Assembly: GCA_900208305.1 (NCBI GenBank)
Contig: OAPG01000001.1
Coordinates: 558,001-622,000, forward strand
Source of the DNA: Melanopsichium pennsylvanicum
Lineage: Eukaryota > Basidiomycota > Ustilaginomycetes > Ustilaginales
Reading direction: 5' to 3'
DNA length: 64,000 nucleotides
Part shown: positions 51,623 through 61,053 of the stretch, one piece after another
Numbering within the stretch: position 1 is the first letter of the stretch
Layout of the letters: every line of letters begins with the position of its first letter
Position numbers and translations under genes: made by a program
Notes under the pieces: generated by a model
Database searches by the model: none
Told to the model about the DNA's origin: nothing
The model's input: the letters and a program-made list of their open reading frames with translations, nothing else

Positions 51623-54600
51623 TCAACTTGCGAGGCCCTTCGCTTTGAAGTCAATCAAAACGCGGTGCATGCGACTTAGGCTGCCATGTAACTCCTCAAG
51701 CTGCTGGACACGATTTGCGAGCTCAATGTAGCTGAGTGGCCGATCAGTGCCTGTTCCCACCGGTGCAAGGTTGCGCGTTGCTTGTGAAGGATTCCTCGTT
51801 GGGCTCGTTCTTCCAGCAACGTTGTTCGGCGACTCGCTTCTGCGTGAAGCAAGCATCAAGGAGTCTGTCGACGAAGCTGTGTCAGTGCTGCGATGGTCGC
51901 TACTCACAGCGCCAAAAGCTTTGGTTTCGACGTCGTCAACACGTCCCTCTTCGTCATCCGATGAGCGCATCTCACCTTCTTCGGGGGACTCGTCTCCGTC
52001 TTGAGCTGACTTGGGTTTGGTGCTGCCCCGTATACGTGAATAAACCGAAGTGTTGATTGCTGTTTCTGCCTCCAAATCTCGCATGACGATGTCACCATCT
52101 GATGCTGCTGCTTTGTGTGGGGAGAAAAAGAGGCTTTGCTCTGCAGGGACCTCCACATCACCATTTGCAAGAGGACGACGTGAAGCCTCCGGCTCTTCCA
52201 AAGCTGCGAGCTCAAGTTCTCGGTCGAGTCTTTCGCTCTCAGCCTCGAGCCTCTTCCAAAATGCGAGATACTCTGCCTGCGTCTTCGCAAAGCGCTGGGC
52301 CAAGCGATGCCAGTCGGCTTTAGATCGAACATCCAGCCATGGCTCTGACCAGTGAGTAGCCCCAGGTCCGACTCCCTTAGTGGGTCTTTCAGCTGATGTC
52401 GACGATTGCTTGTCAGCAGAAGGGTGAGAGGAAGAAACGCGCGGCGAGTCGCGGGCCTCGTCATCTGCTGCGTGTCGCCTTTGCCCATCATTGCATCCTC
52501 GGTACGAGCGTTCGTTCCTGTCCCGAGAAGGATGATTATAGTAAGAAACCTCATCGTAGGAACGATCTCGACGCCTGTCGTGATACTCTCCAGCTTTAGA
52601 TCGTGTAGCTTCGCGATCATGTCCTTCATTTACGGGCTGCAGACGTGTGGAGGAAGAAGCGAAGGAAGGCGTGGATGCTGATACCGAAATTCTTCCACGC
52701 GTCTGCCTGTCTCGTGGTGAGGCTGGCTCCTGTCTTCGTGCGTGTCTATCTCGACTCGATTCCCGCTGCCTAGTGAGGCTCTGATCGGAACGTTGGTTGC
52801 TGAGATCTGGCGATATCGACCGCCTTTTCTCGCGGTGCTGGACAGAATAGCCTGATGGGATGAACTCATTTGTGCGCCTACGTTTGCGTTCAGTCGTGTC
52901 CGTCGGCTCGTCGCCGCTCCTTCTTGTAGTTGCCTGCTTGGTTGGCGAAGCGGAAGCGGGCCTTGGGCCCGCGTACATCAGTTCGTCATGCTTGCGAGTC
53001 ATATCCCCACGCGCGATACAGTCATACGCGGAATTCTCTGCGTCTGGTTTCCTTGATGGTTTGCTTGCGCTCGAAGATTCCGTTGTACGAGCCTTGGCCA
53101 TTGCACTGTCGCTCGTCTCCGAGGGTCTGGCTTTGCGCATGGTGACAACCTGTACGGGTGAAGGAGACTCAACCTTGAAAGCCGGCTTGGTGACACCCTT
53201 TGAGGTTTGGCCGTTCGTGTTTCGAGACTCTTTCTCTGCAGGATCGGGGTCATCCCTTCTTGCCTTTCCGTCAATTGCTTTCTGCTTAGCGGAAGCCGCA
53301 GAAACACGCGAGCTTGATGCTGAAACACTGGCGCCTCTCTCGGCGTCAGCTACCCTCTCGAGGCGTGATGATTCTGCTTGCCTTTTGCGTGCTGGCGAGG
53401 GCTCATCCCTGATCTTACTTGCAAAGGGAGCGGATGTAGGCGGGATCTGTCGTTCTCGATCATCTTCGGTTGTGCGGCGACGTCGGTCGTCGACAGGTTT
53501 CTCGTGTTTTTGTGGATGTGCTCTACGCAACAGCGCAGATGTCGCAGTCTCTTTAGCCTTTCCTTTTGTCAGGGACTGGGAGTGCGCCGCGGTAGGAGCT
53601 GATTTGCTGCTTTCATGGTGCAAGTGCGCACCAGGAGCGCCCACCTTGAGCGGTGGAGAAGCGTGCAAGACAGTTGGTGTTGCGCGGCTTTCTGGGGTTG
53701 CACGCCGCTCAGCGGCTGCAAGCAGCCGACTGCCAGCTTTGGTAGCTTTAGCTAAACGTTGTCGCGTGGTCAGCTTTGCGCTCTTCTTGGCAGCACCGTC
53801 TAGTGAATCGGAACCACCAGCGGCAGGTGATGAAAGGACTGTTTTGCGCCTTTCTCGATCGTCCTCTGAAGATTGGCCATCTTCTTCAACAGCTACAGAT
53901 CTGCCCAAAGTGATCTTCGACCTCGATCCTGAGCTACTCAGAAATGGGTTTGGGTCGTGCAAAAGGCTCGAGCTGCGCGAATTAGCAACCGTGGCTACCT
54001 TTGGTAAATCTGTAGTAGCTCGATTTGTGTGTCGAACACTTGTACCTGCATTGTACGAAACAGCTTGTAGTTTGGATTGACCAACAGCTTTTTGAATGTC
54101 CCGAGCTCCTGGAGATGGCTCTCGACTTACTCCTCTCGACAACGACGCAGAATTCAAGAGATTGGGCTCGCGTCGAATCGAGATCTTGCTCAAGCTACTT
54201 GATCTGGACAATGGGGATGATGTCAGAAAAGGGGAAGCGCTGGCCGATCTAGCGCTGGCCAGGGTTTTGTTGATGCCTAATCTGGATGATGAAGATGTCG
54301 AAAGCTGTGGAGAGGCACCCGCCATCAAAGCCTTGCGTCGCTCCTCCTTGCGATGCTCTTCCTCCTCCTTTTGCTGCTTGAGACGCTGTGCCATAGCTGA
54401 GACATCTCGATAAGGTTTGACAGAGAATTTGGTTGCGATTGCACCGATGCGGTATAGTGTTGATTCGTCCTCAGAAAGCCGGTACAGTTCATGCGGAGCA
54501 GTTGAGGTTGAAGCTGCGTCCGGAGCTGTTGTGCGGGATTGGGAGCCGCTTGCTGGTAAAGAGGCGTGAAGCGGAAAAAAAGTATCACCGATCACCAAGA

Positions 54601-54817
54601 GAGGATCATTTAGACTGACATCGATACGGATCCGTGCATCGCCGCTATTGGAGTTAGTATAGGCATCAGCTAGCTGGTGGAGTGCCTGCTCTGTCAGGCG
54701 AATTTGCAGGACTTTAGGCAGCTGAGCAGCTTCATGATGGTCGCCCTCGGAGCTAGGCTGACTGCCTGAGGAGCCGTGGTGGTCGACACGGTACACCGAG
54801 TCAAATCGCAGAGACAT
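51623..54817 (-). CDS. Probable ELL-like RNA polymerase II elongation factor (1064 aa)
   Basis: The N-terminus (~30-175) has KVLQIRLTEQALHQLADAY, RIDVSLNDPLLVIGDTFFPLHA and SEDESTLYRIGAIATKFSVK, ending MAQRLKQQKEEEE; this order resembles the ELL N-domain. The C-terminus has two short helical blocks, DWHRLAQRFAKTQAEYLAFWKRLEAE (~805-840) and YIELANRVQQLEELHGSLSRMHRV (~1030-1060), which fit an Occludin/ELL-type coiled coil split by an acidic linker. The ~600 residues between are Ser/Arg/Lys-rich and disordered. ELL stimulates Pol II elongation with EAF proteins. Start at ATG 54815-54817. The assignment rests on architecture; another Arg/Ser-rich nuclear protein is the alternative. Confidence 0.6.
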   Translation of the reverse strand: MSLRFDSVYRVDHHGSSGSQPSSEGDHHEAAQLPKVLQIRLTEQALHQLADAYTNSNSGDARIRIDVSLNDPLLVIGDTFFPLHASLPASGSQSRTTAPDAASTSTAPHELYRLSEDESTLYRIGAIATKFSVKPYRDVSAMAQRLKQQKEEEEHRKEERRKALMAGASPQLSTSSSSRLGINKTLASARSASASPFLTSSPLSRSSSLSKISIRREPNLLNSASLSRGVSREPSPGARDIQKAVGQSKLQAVSYNAGTSVRHTNRATTDLPKVATVANSRSSSLLHDPNPFLSSSGSRSKITLGRSVAVEEDGQSSEDDRERRKTVLSSPAAGGSDSLDGAAKKSAKLTTRQRLAKATKAGSRLLAAAERRATPESRATPTVLHASPPLKVGAPGAHLHHESSKSAPTAAHSQSLTKGKAKETATSALLRRAHPQKHEKPVDDRRRRTTEDDRERQIPPTSAPFASKIRDEPSPARKRQAESSRLERVADAERGASVSASSSRVSAASAKQKAIDGKARRDDPDPAEKESRNTNGQTSKGVTKPAFKVESPSPVQVVTMRKARPSETSDSAMAKARTTESSSASKPSRKPDAENSAYDCIARGDMTRKHDELMYAGPRPASASPTKQATTRRSGDEPTDTTERKRRRTNEFIPSGYSVQHREKRRSISPDLSNQRSDQSLTRQRESSRDRHARRQEPASPRDRQTRGRISVSASTPSFASSSTRLQPVNEGHDREATRSKAGEYHDRRRDRSYDEVSYYNHPSRDRNERSYRGCNDGQRRHAADDEARDSPRVSSSHPSADKQSSTSAERPTKGVGPGATHWSEPWLDVRSKADWHRLAQRFAKTQAEYLAFWKRLEAESERLDRELELAALEEPEASRRPLANGDVEVPAEQSLFFSPHKAAASDGDIVMRDLEAETAINTSVYSRIRGSTKPKSAQDGDESPEEGEMRSSDDEEGRVDDVETKAFGAVSSDHRSTDTASSTDSLMLASRRSESPNNVAGRTSPTRNPSQATRNLAPVGTGTDRPLSYIELANRVQQLEELHGSLSRMHRVLIDFKAKGLAS

Positions 54818-55614
54818 CTGATCAAGGCTTTTTTGGTGCAGCAACTCTGTGGGCGTAGCCGGTGGCCTCTACGAGCGTTGCCAAACCATGAATGCTTCGA
54901 CTCAAAAAACGTTTATGCAGGGCGCTCTACAGATTGGCCAGAAGGTTTCCAGAGGTGATCGGACGATGTGGCTGGATCGATAGCAGTCGTTCGACGCATA
55001 GCCCGGTGTGACATGGGTTGGACGTGACGTTAACCAAGAGGCACAATCGAACACAACGTTCCACCAACAGGAGCAGTTTGGAACTGTACCGTACTGCATG
55101 CACAATACTTCGTTTCGAGAAGTCACACACAGCTGTGAGTGGTCCGTGACAGCTTTGTCCAGCCGGGGTTCAAGAGCACACCGCTCGCATGCAATCGTGA
55201 ATCACATCATGTCTTTTCTCGTCAACATAAGCGCTGAGCGGCGTTGTAAATTAAATTTACTCTAGGTTTGCTCTCAATTGCACGATGGAATCGGCGGAGC
55301 TTACTTTGATCGGGCAGGCGCGCATCAGAAGGGGATATCAGATCGGGAATTGCGACAGAAACCCGACTCAACCAGCACCACGCGCTTCAACGCCTCCATC
55401 TCACAGCGCGTTCATACCTGTTGCGACCGGCCCTGTGTTTATTGCACCCTGACGCAAGGGCTCATCCAGCCTGCATCGCAGAGCTCTTTCGGTTCCTCGC
55501 GCATCACCTCAAGCGCTACTTTTGGACGATAACTTCCCACGCCAGCCGTTGCAGTCGGCTTGACCGAATCGAAGTACACTGCTGCGCGGGTGGACTGCAT
55601 GGCCCTTGATCACG
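54818..55614. other. Divergent promoter region
   Basis: Between the ELL-like gene and SGF29, so transcription-related neighbours diverge from it. No gene or repeat of note. Confidence 0.4.
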
Positions 55615-56580
55615 ATGGCTTTGAGGCGTGGAAAGGATCGCATTTCAGCCGCAGGCTCCGAGGAGCTCCAGCTTTGGTACGCAGTCAGGCAGAACCTTCG
55701 AACTCTCGAAAAGATTCGCATAGCATCCGTCGACAAAGCCTCCAGTGCCGAATCCCTACGCTCTGACCTCGTCGCTCTAAAGGAGAAGAAGGAGACAGGT
55801 GACGAATACCGTACCAAGCGGAGAAAGCTCGATGACGTATGCCACGATCTCACTAGCTGGACCAAGGATGAATTAGCAGCGATAGAGTCGGCTCAAGAGA
55901 AGCTTGGAATCCTAGTTGCACTTCGGAGCTCTGCCGACGGCGGTTCCTCAAGGAGCTCTACTCCTCGTAAGGACCTAGCGAGTAAAGTAAAGTCCGCCGG
56001 CAGCGGCGCGGGCACACCTACACCATCAGGAAGGAGGGCGGGTGGACCTTTGGGGCCTTCCAGTCTCAGTTCGACTTCGTCGGGTCTTGTTTCAGGCTAT
56101 TCAAATCGGGGCAGAAGAGAAACTCTCACCGCACAACACCCGCTCAGTCAAGGCCGCAAAGTCGCAGTTCTGCCCAGCAAGACAAACGAGGAATCGGATT
56201 GGCTCAAAGCCTCAGTGCTCTCCTATGCCAAGTCTACAAACGAATATACGGTGCAGGATGATGACGAACCAGGTCCAGAGGGTACGTACAAGGTCGGAAT
56301 GGACAACATCATTCCCCTCCCCGTCAGTCTTCAGACCATGCCAGCACAGGACTACCAACCGGGATCAAGAGTCTTGGGCATGTACCCCGATACGAGCTGC
56401 TTCTATGGTGCAACGGTAAAGAGCGGCGGGCCAGGTCTAAGCAGGAACGCAAACTTAACAAAGCTCATGAAAAAGGAAGCAGAGCTCCTGGAGGCGAAGT
56501 ACAATTTAGAGTTTGATGATGACAACGGTGAGATTCGTCAGGTTCCCGCTTGGCTCGTTGTCCAGAGCCCTGGCATGTAA
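55615..56580 (+). CDS. SGF29: SAGA-associated factor Sgf29, tandem Tudor (321 aa)
   Basis: SAGA histone acetyltransferase subunit whose tandem Tudor domain binds H3K4me2/3 and recruits Gcn5. The N-terminus (~1-110) is an alpha-helical coiled region (ELQLWYAVRQNLRTLEKIRIA, LVALKEKKETGDEYRTKRRK). A Ser/Gly-rich linker follows (~110-170). The double Tudor domain at ~175-320 shows GRKVAVLPSKTNEESDWLKASVLSY, NEYTVQDDDEPGPEGTYKVGMDNIIPLP, GSRVLGMYPDTSCFYGATV and YNLEFDDDNGEIRQVPAWLVV. Aromatic residues expected for the methyl-lysine cage are present (Tyr in LGMYPDT, FYGATV). Start at ATG 55615; one exon. Confidence 0.92.
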   Translation: MALRRGKDRISAAGSEELQLWYAVRQNLRTLEKIRIASVDKASSAESLRSDLVALKEKKETGDEYRTKRRKLDDVCHDLTSWTKDELAAIESAQEKLGILVALRSSADGGSSRSSTPRKDLASKVKSAGSGAGTPTPSGRRAGGPLGPSSLSSTSSGLVSGYSNRGRRETLTAQHPLSQGRKVAVLPSKTNEESDWLKASVLSYAKSTNEYTVQDDDEPGPEGTYKVGMDNIIPLPVSLQTMPAQDYQPGSRVLGMYPDTSCFYGATVKSGGPGLSRNANLTKLMKKEAELLEAKYNLEFDDDNGEIRQVPAWLVVQSPGM

Positions 56581-56603
56581 AGCATGTAAAGCATGTAAAG
56601 CAT
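56573..56603 (+). repeat. Tandem 9-bp repeat across the SGF29 stop codon
   Basis: Three perfect copies of GCATGTAAA plus a partial fourth. The first contains the last Met codon and the TAA stop of SGF29. As nine is a multiple of three, every copy supplies an in-frame TAA. Confidence 0.95.
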
Positions 56604-56911
56604 CTTTGCCAGAGACGCGCGACCCTTTCCCATTCTCGCTGGCTTTGCAGCCTCGAGCGCAAAGCTTCCTCCATCTGTTCTGTGCATGTATTTGTATCTC
56701 TGTAATACTATTTCGTCCGCTCCATGTGAAGCTCGCGACTGTGAAAAGGGGATCATGCGCTGTCTCTCCCTCATCTCTAACAGATGGCAATCATTACAGC
56801 AAGCTCATGCGACCTTCAACACAGTCACGAATGCATTTTGACGGCAGGCAACTGAAGAAGTCAAGAACAAGGTTCAAAAAGAAAGTGCGAAACTAGACAG
56901 GGTCGGTGAAG
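56604..56911. other. Intergenic between convergent SGF29 and CCC2
   Basis: Short shared 3' region; no gene seen. Confidence 0.5.
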
Positions 56912-59900
56912 CTAGATCTCGTCAGCAGCGACCTGCTCATAACCAGTGGCCGGAGCAGAGCGGCCTATACTGCTTCGTCCTAGCCTGAGACTCGAGTTCG
57001 ACAAGACTAACTCGATCTTTCCCAGCACCTGATAGCCCAAATCCTTCAAGTTTGCCACGACCCGATCGAATGCACCAGCATCCGACCCGTCCAGCAGCTC
57101 TTGAAACTGGACTGAGTCTGTCGCCTCATCACCCATTGCAAGCGGAGTTAGTTCTGTTGGCCTCTTGTACCACTTCAGCGTGAGAGAGCTAGCTACGACG
57201 CTAACGCTGGAGAATGCCATAGCCGCACCAGCCATCATGGGATGGAGGCTCAAACCCCAGGGAAGGAAGATGCCCATAGCAAGAGGAATGCCGACAAGGT
57301 TATAAATCGTCGCCCAGACAAAATTCAACTTGATCTGCCTGAAGATGCGACGAGAGAGGTGAATAGAGGCGGCAACGTCGAGAAGATTGGACCGCATAAG
57401 AACGATCGAAGCCGCTTCGATCGCGACATCTGAGCCTGTGCCTAGCGCAATGCCGAGATCGGCTGATGCGAGCGCAGGGGAGTCGTTAATGCCATCTCCT
57501 ACCATGGCGATGCCACCGGATACGGCCTGTCCATTGGCACGAAAGGGAGAGAACCGGCCACCACTTTCGATATCGGATCCGCTGGATGCTCGTCGAAGCC
57601 GCAGGATGAGCTCTTGCTTGTCAACCGGGCTCATTTCCGCGTAGACGTCATTGTCTTCATCCATGTCGAGCTTGCGGGCCAACGCACGTGCCGTTGCTGA
57701 AGCGTCGCCGGTGACCATGCCGCACTGTATACCCATTCGGCGCAGTGCTGCGAGTGTACGCTTAGCTTCGGGCTTCAGCGTATCGCTCAAGCTGAGGACA
57801 GCCGCAAGAGTGCCGTCAATACTGGCAAGGACGGCAGTTCGGCCCTTCGACTGCTGCTCGGCAAGCAGTCGCATGACTTTTGAGCCGAATTCGCTGTCAT
57901 CGAGTGCCTGCTTTTCTTCGGACGAAACAAAGTCGGACGTGCCGATGCGCACCTCGTGAACGGTCATGGTCTCTTCGAGCTGGACACGACAAACAATGCC
58001 TTTGCCTGTGAAGCTTTGAAAGTCTTCAATGCTGGCTCCTGCGATGGAAATGCCTTGCTGCTCGGCAATCACCGTTACGATTCCATTCGACGCGCCCTGA
58101 AGCTGACTTGACGCCCAAGAAGCAACGGCGCGTGCAAGTGGATGCTCGGAGCGTGCTTCGGCAGCGCCAATGAGGCGGATCACCTGCAGACGCGTGAGAC
58201 CCCTGACCGCTATGGCGTCGAGGCCAACGTGTCCCTGATTCGGCCAGACAGCTTCTTGCAAGGTGAGTTTGCCTACAGTGAGGGTGCCAGTCTTGTCGAA
58301 CAACATGCGTCTGATCGTGGTAGAAGCCTCGAGGGGCCCACCGCCTTTGATGAGAATGCCGTTCTGAGCACCCACACCGGTGCCGACCATTACTGCGGTC
58401 GGTGTCGAAAGGCCTAGCGCACAGGGACAGGCGACTACGATGACACTGATGCAAAGTTTGAGGCAGACCATGAACTTGGTGACGCCTTGCTGGTTAAAGA
58501 TGGACGGGAGCATGTGTCCTGAGAGGAGATGCGCAATCACCATCCACGCAACGAACGTCAGCGCACCAAGACCGACAACAGTAGGCACAAAATAACCCGC
58601 AACGCGATCCGCAAAAGCTTGTATGGGTGCCTTGGATGTTTGCGCCTCATCCACCAGCTTGACGATCTGCGCTAAGCTGGTGTCCTTGCCTGCTCGTTGT
58701 ACAAGGAAATCGAACGTGCCTGTTCCGTTGACAGTGCCACCGATCACGCTGCTGCCGGCCACCTTGTGAATAGGGATGGCCTCTCCCGTGACCATCGACT
58801 CATCCACCGTCGATTCACCGCGAATAATAACGCCGTCAGCGACAATCCTTTCTCCTGGTATCACCTTGACGTAGTCCCCCCGCTGGACGAGTTCTGACGC
58901 GACCTTCCTCTCAAACTTGCTTTCCGCGCCGTCCGTGTAGACGGTAGCCGAGGAAGGTGTGAGGCCAATGAGACGCGAAAGTGCTTCACTCGTCTTGCCT
59001 TTCGCGGTGTTCTCGAGAAAGCGACCAAAAGAGACAAAGGTGAAGAGCATGGTAGTTGTATCAAAGAATGTGGCCGGTTTAGTGCATTGACCTGGAATGA
59101 TCATTCCCATCATGCCCGTACCATGTGTCATGACTGAGGTGTCTGCTGCTGAGGCCGTCTCAGCCATTGTGTTGGCAGGTTCGTCTCTGCAAAAAAGCCT
59201 TGCGATGATAGAGAAGACGCTGAAAGCCCACGAAGCGGTGGTTCCAATGACGATAAGAACGTCCATGGTTGCGCTTCCGTGCTTGATGGCCTTCCAAGAG
59301 GTCCGGTAGAAACGCTGGCCAATGCCGAACTGAACCGGCATCGTGAGCGCCAAACAGATGAGATCCTGAAGGTAGAGCCCAGATATTGGCTGCCACCACA
59401 GAATACTGCGTGTAAATACAAACTTGGGCAACACCATCGAAAGAAGGAAAACGGGTACACCCATGGAGAGCGAAAAGAGGAAAGCTGAGCGCCATTCTGC
59501 GATCTCCTTGATTCTGCCGAGCGAAGCGAGTTGTGTCGAGTTGCGGTCATCGTCCACGACTGCGTCAAAGCCGAGGTCTTCGATGTGTTCGACGAGGTCT
59601 CGGACACCGAGCTTGCTGGGCTCGTAGTCGATGCTGACTTTCTCGGTTGAGAGGGATACTGATATTGACTTGACGCCGTCAACCTTGGCCATCTCGCGTT
59701 CGATCGTTGAAGAGCATGATGCGCACGTCATGCCAAATACGTTGAGTCGGGCAGTGTCCAGCTGCGGGACTGGAGGGGTGATATCGACGCCAAATTCCCT
59801 GGAAGCGAGGTCGGCACTTTTGCGCTCGGTTCTGATCACTTCCAAGAATGTGCAATCGAACCCAGTGTCTTCAATCTCTTCTACGACTTTTGCTGGAGTC

Positions 59901-60121
59901 CATATCAAATCGTCGAATGTGACAGTGGCCTTCTCTGCGAGTAGGGCTACGGATATAGATTCGATGCCTGGCTGGGATCGGATCATCTTTTCGATGGTTT
60001 CAACACATGCGCCGCATGTCATGCCGCCAATTTGGAAGCTGGCCGTTACTTTTGCACCAGTCATTGGTGATGTTGATCCCGAAGCTTTGGGCTCCTGCAG
60101 GAGCGGATCCGTGGTGGACAT
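56912..60121 (-). CDS. CCC2: Copper-transporting P1B-type ATPase Ccc2/ATP7-like (1069 aa)
   Basis: Golgi-type Cu(I) ATPase that loads copper into secreted oxidases and, in yeast, into the Fet3 ferroxidase for iron uptake. Two N-terminal heavy-metal domains carry GMTCGACVETIEKM (~32-45) and GMTCASCSSTIERE (~128-141). Eight helices follow. TGEAIP lies in the actuator domain, the copper-site CPCALGLSTPTAVMVG near 563-578, the phosphorylated Asp of DKTGTLT near 609, the nucleotide-domain SEHPLARA near 660, and the hinge GDGINDSPALASADLGIALG near 874-893. A C-terminal extension of about 80 residues follows the last helix. ATG at 60119-60121; one exon. Iron and copper uptake are linked through this enzyme in smuts. 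Confidence 0.95.
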   Translation of the reverse strand: MSTTDPLLQEPKASGSTSPMTGAKVTASFQIGGMTCGACVETIEKMIRSQPGIESISVALLAEKATVTFDDLIWTPAKVVEEIEDTGFDCTFLEVIRTERKSADLASREFGVDITPPVPQLDTARLNVFGMTCASCSSTIEREMAKVDGVKSISVSLSTEKVSIDYEPSKLGVRDLVEHIEDLGFDAVVDDDRNSTQLASLGRIKEIAEWRSAFLFSLSMGVPVFLLSMVLPKFVFTRSILWWQPISGLYLQDLICLALTMPVQFGIGQRFYRTSWKAIKHGSATMDVLIVIGTTASWAFSVFSIIARLFCRDEPANTMAETASAADTSVMTHGTGMMGMIIPGQCTKPATFFDTTTMLFTFVSFGRFLENTAKGKTSEALSRLIGLTPSSATVYTDGAESKFERKVASELVQRGDYVKVIPGERIVADGVIIRGESTVDESMVTGEAIPIHKVAGSSVIGGTVNGTGTFDFLVQRAGKDTSLAQIVKLVDEAQTSKAPIQAFADRVAGYFVPTVVGLGALTFVAWMVIAHLLSGHMLPSIFNQQGVTKFMVCLKLCISVIVVACPCALGLSTPTAVMVGTGVGAQNGILIKGGGPLEASTTIRRMLFDKTGTLTVGKLTLQEAVWPNQGHVGLDAIAVRGLTRLQVIRLIGAAEARSEHPLARAVASWASSQLQGASNGIVTVIAEQQGISIAGASIEDFQSFTGKGIVCRVQLEETMTVHEVRIGTSDFVSSEEKQALDDSEFGSKVMRLLAEQQSKGRTAVLASIDGTLAAVLSLSDTLKPEAKRTLAALRRMGIQCGMVTGDASATARALARKLDMDEDNDVYAEMSPVDKQELILRLRRASSGSDIESGGRFSPFRANGQAVSGGIAMVGDGINDSPALASADLGIALGTGSDVAIEAASIVLMRSNLLDVAASIHLSRRIFRQIKLNFVWATIYNLVGIPLAMGIFLPWGLSLHPMMAGAAMAFSSVSVVASSLTLKWYKRPTELTPLAMGDEATDSVQFQELLDGSDAGAFDRVVANLKDLGYQVLGKIELVLSNSSLRLGRSSIGRSAPATGYEQVAADEI

Positions 60122-60768
60122 GATGTCTGATTCGTTGCGATAGCGAGAAAAGCTTGCGAGTTGTAGTCTAAGCTTGGCTTGCGATAGTAAGGTAGATGGT
60201 GGTGGGCATGCTGAGCCGCGTTGCTGCTGATGATGCTATCGGAAGCGGCTACCGAAGACCAAAATCCGCTGAAGGACAATCGCCTGACCTGCTGATGCCT
60301 TTTGAGCTGAGTTCAGGACCACATCACCTAAAAGATTCCGTTTGGAACAGGCTGATCGGATGATCCGACAATCGTGTATAATGTCAAGGTATATACGTGC
60401 GCTGGCAAAGGGTAATGCAACACAGCTGCTCGCTGATCTGATTTTTGCGTCGATGACCTTGTCGGTGCTTCCGAAGCGTACGTTGCAGTCGTTCGCTATC
60501 AACTGCGAGGTTGTGCTGAAGGTGGTCGGAGAGAGAAACAGCTCTTTGTACTTGATTAAAGTGGGCAACAAAGAGTAGCAGCCCGAAATGATATGTTTGC
60601 GTGCCGAACTGATTTCGGCTTTGCCAAGCCGGAGCTGAGCTTTGTTCACTCCGTCTGCGTGTGTCTCGTCTCGCCTTGATCCCACCTACGGTACACCTGC
60701 GGTGGGATCGCCTCTCTTCGTGACCTATTTCAAGGAATTCCCGCGTCGTTTTCGAGCTCGCGAATTCC
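60122..60768. other. CCC2 upstream region
   Basis: Probable CCC2 promoter, shared with the small one-TM frame if that is real. The minus-strand frame over 60236-60685 begins with GTG and has no motif. No gene seen. Confidence 0.4.
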
Positions 60769-61053
60769 ATGCCTACCTCTGTGAACCTTGACGGTCGTCC
60801 AACCGATCTGATAATCTCACTGCTCTTGCTGGTCACAGTGCGCTTTGCGATCTGCTGTGCCTTGCTTCTAAACTCCGAGTGGAAACGCACCGAAATCGCA
60901 AAAGCAAGTCCGTCGCTAAAAAAGACTGAAAAGGCCCCGAGATCTTCAAAAATTTCATCAGAGTCGTATGAAGATGAAGATGTAACACCTTCACATGGCC
61001 CACCTGTCAAATTTTGCCTCCAGCGAGAGGGGACTGAGGGCGAAGAGGTGTGA
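60769..61053 (+). CDS. Possible small single-pass membrane protein (94 aa)
   Basis: From ATG 60769: short N-terminus, one strong hydrophobic helix at about 13-35 (LIISLLLLVTVRFAICCALLL), then a Lys/Ser/Glu-rich tail (RTEIAKASPSLKKTEKAPRS, SYEDEDVTPSHGPP). The layout is that of a tail-exposed ER or mitochondrial micro-membrane protein. A longer minus-strand frame (60384-61061, ATG, 225 aa) overlaps it but is Arg/Ser-rich without features. No family recognised and no splice evidence. Confidence 0.35.
   Translation: MPTSVNLDGRPTDLIISLLLLVTVRFAICCALLLNSEWKRTEIAKASPSLKKTEKAPRSSKISSESYEDEDVTPSHGPPVKFCLQREGTEGEEV

Noticed and set aside
52860..54080. Long plus-strand frame (406 codons) opposite the ELL-like gene
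   Set aside because: Ser/Leu/Val/Arg-rich mirror of a Ser/Arg-rich disordered gene; no domain, and the minus-strand frame is longer with ordered ends.
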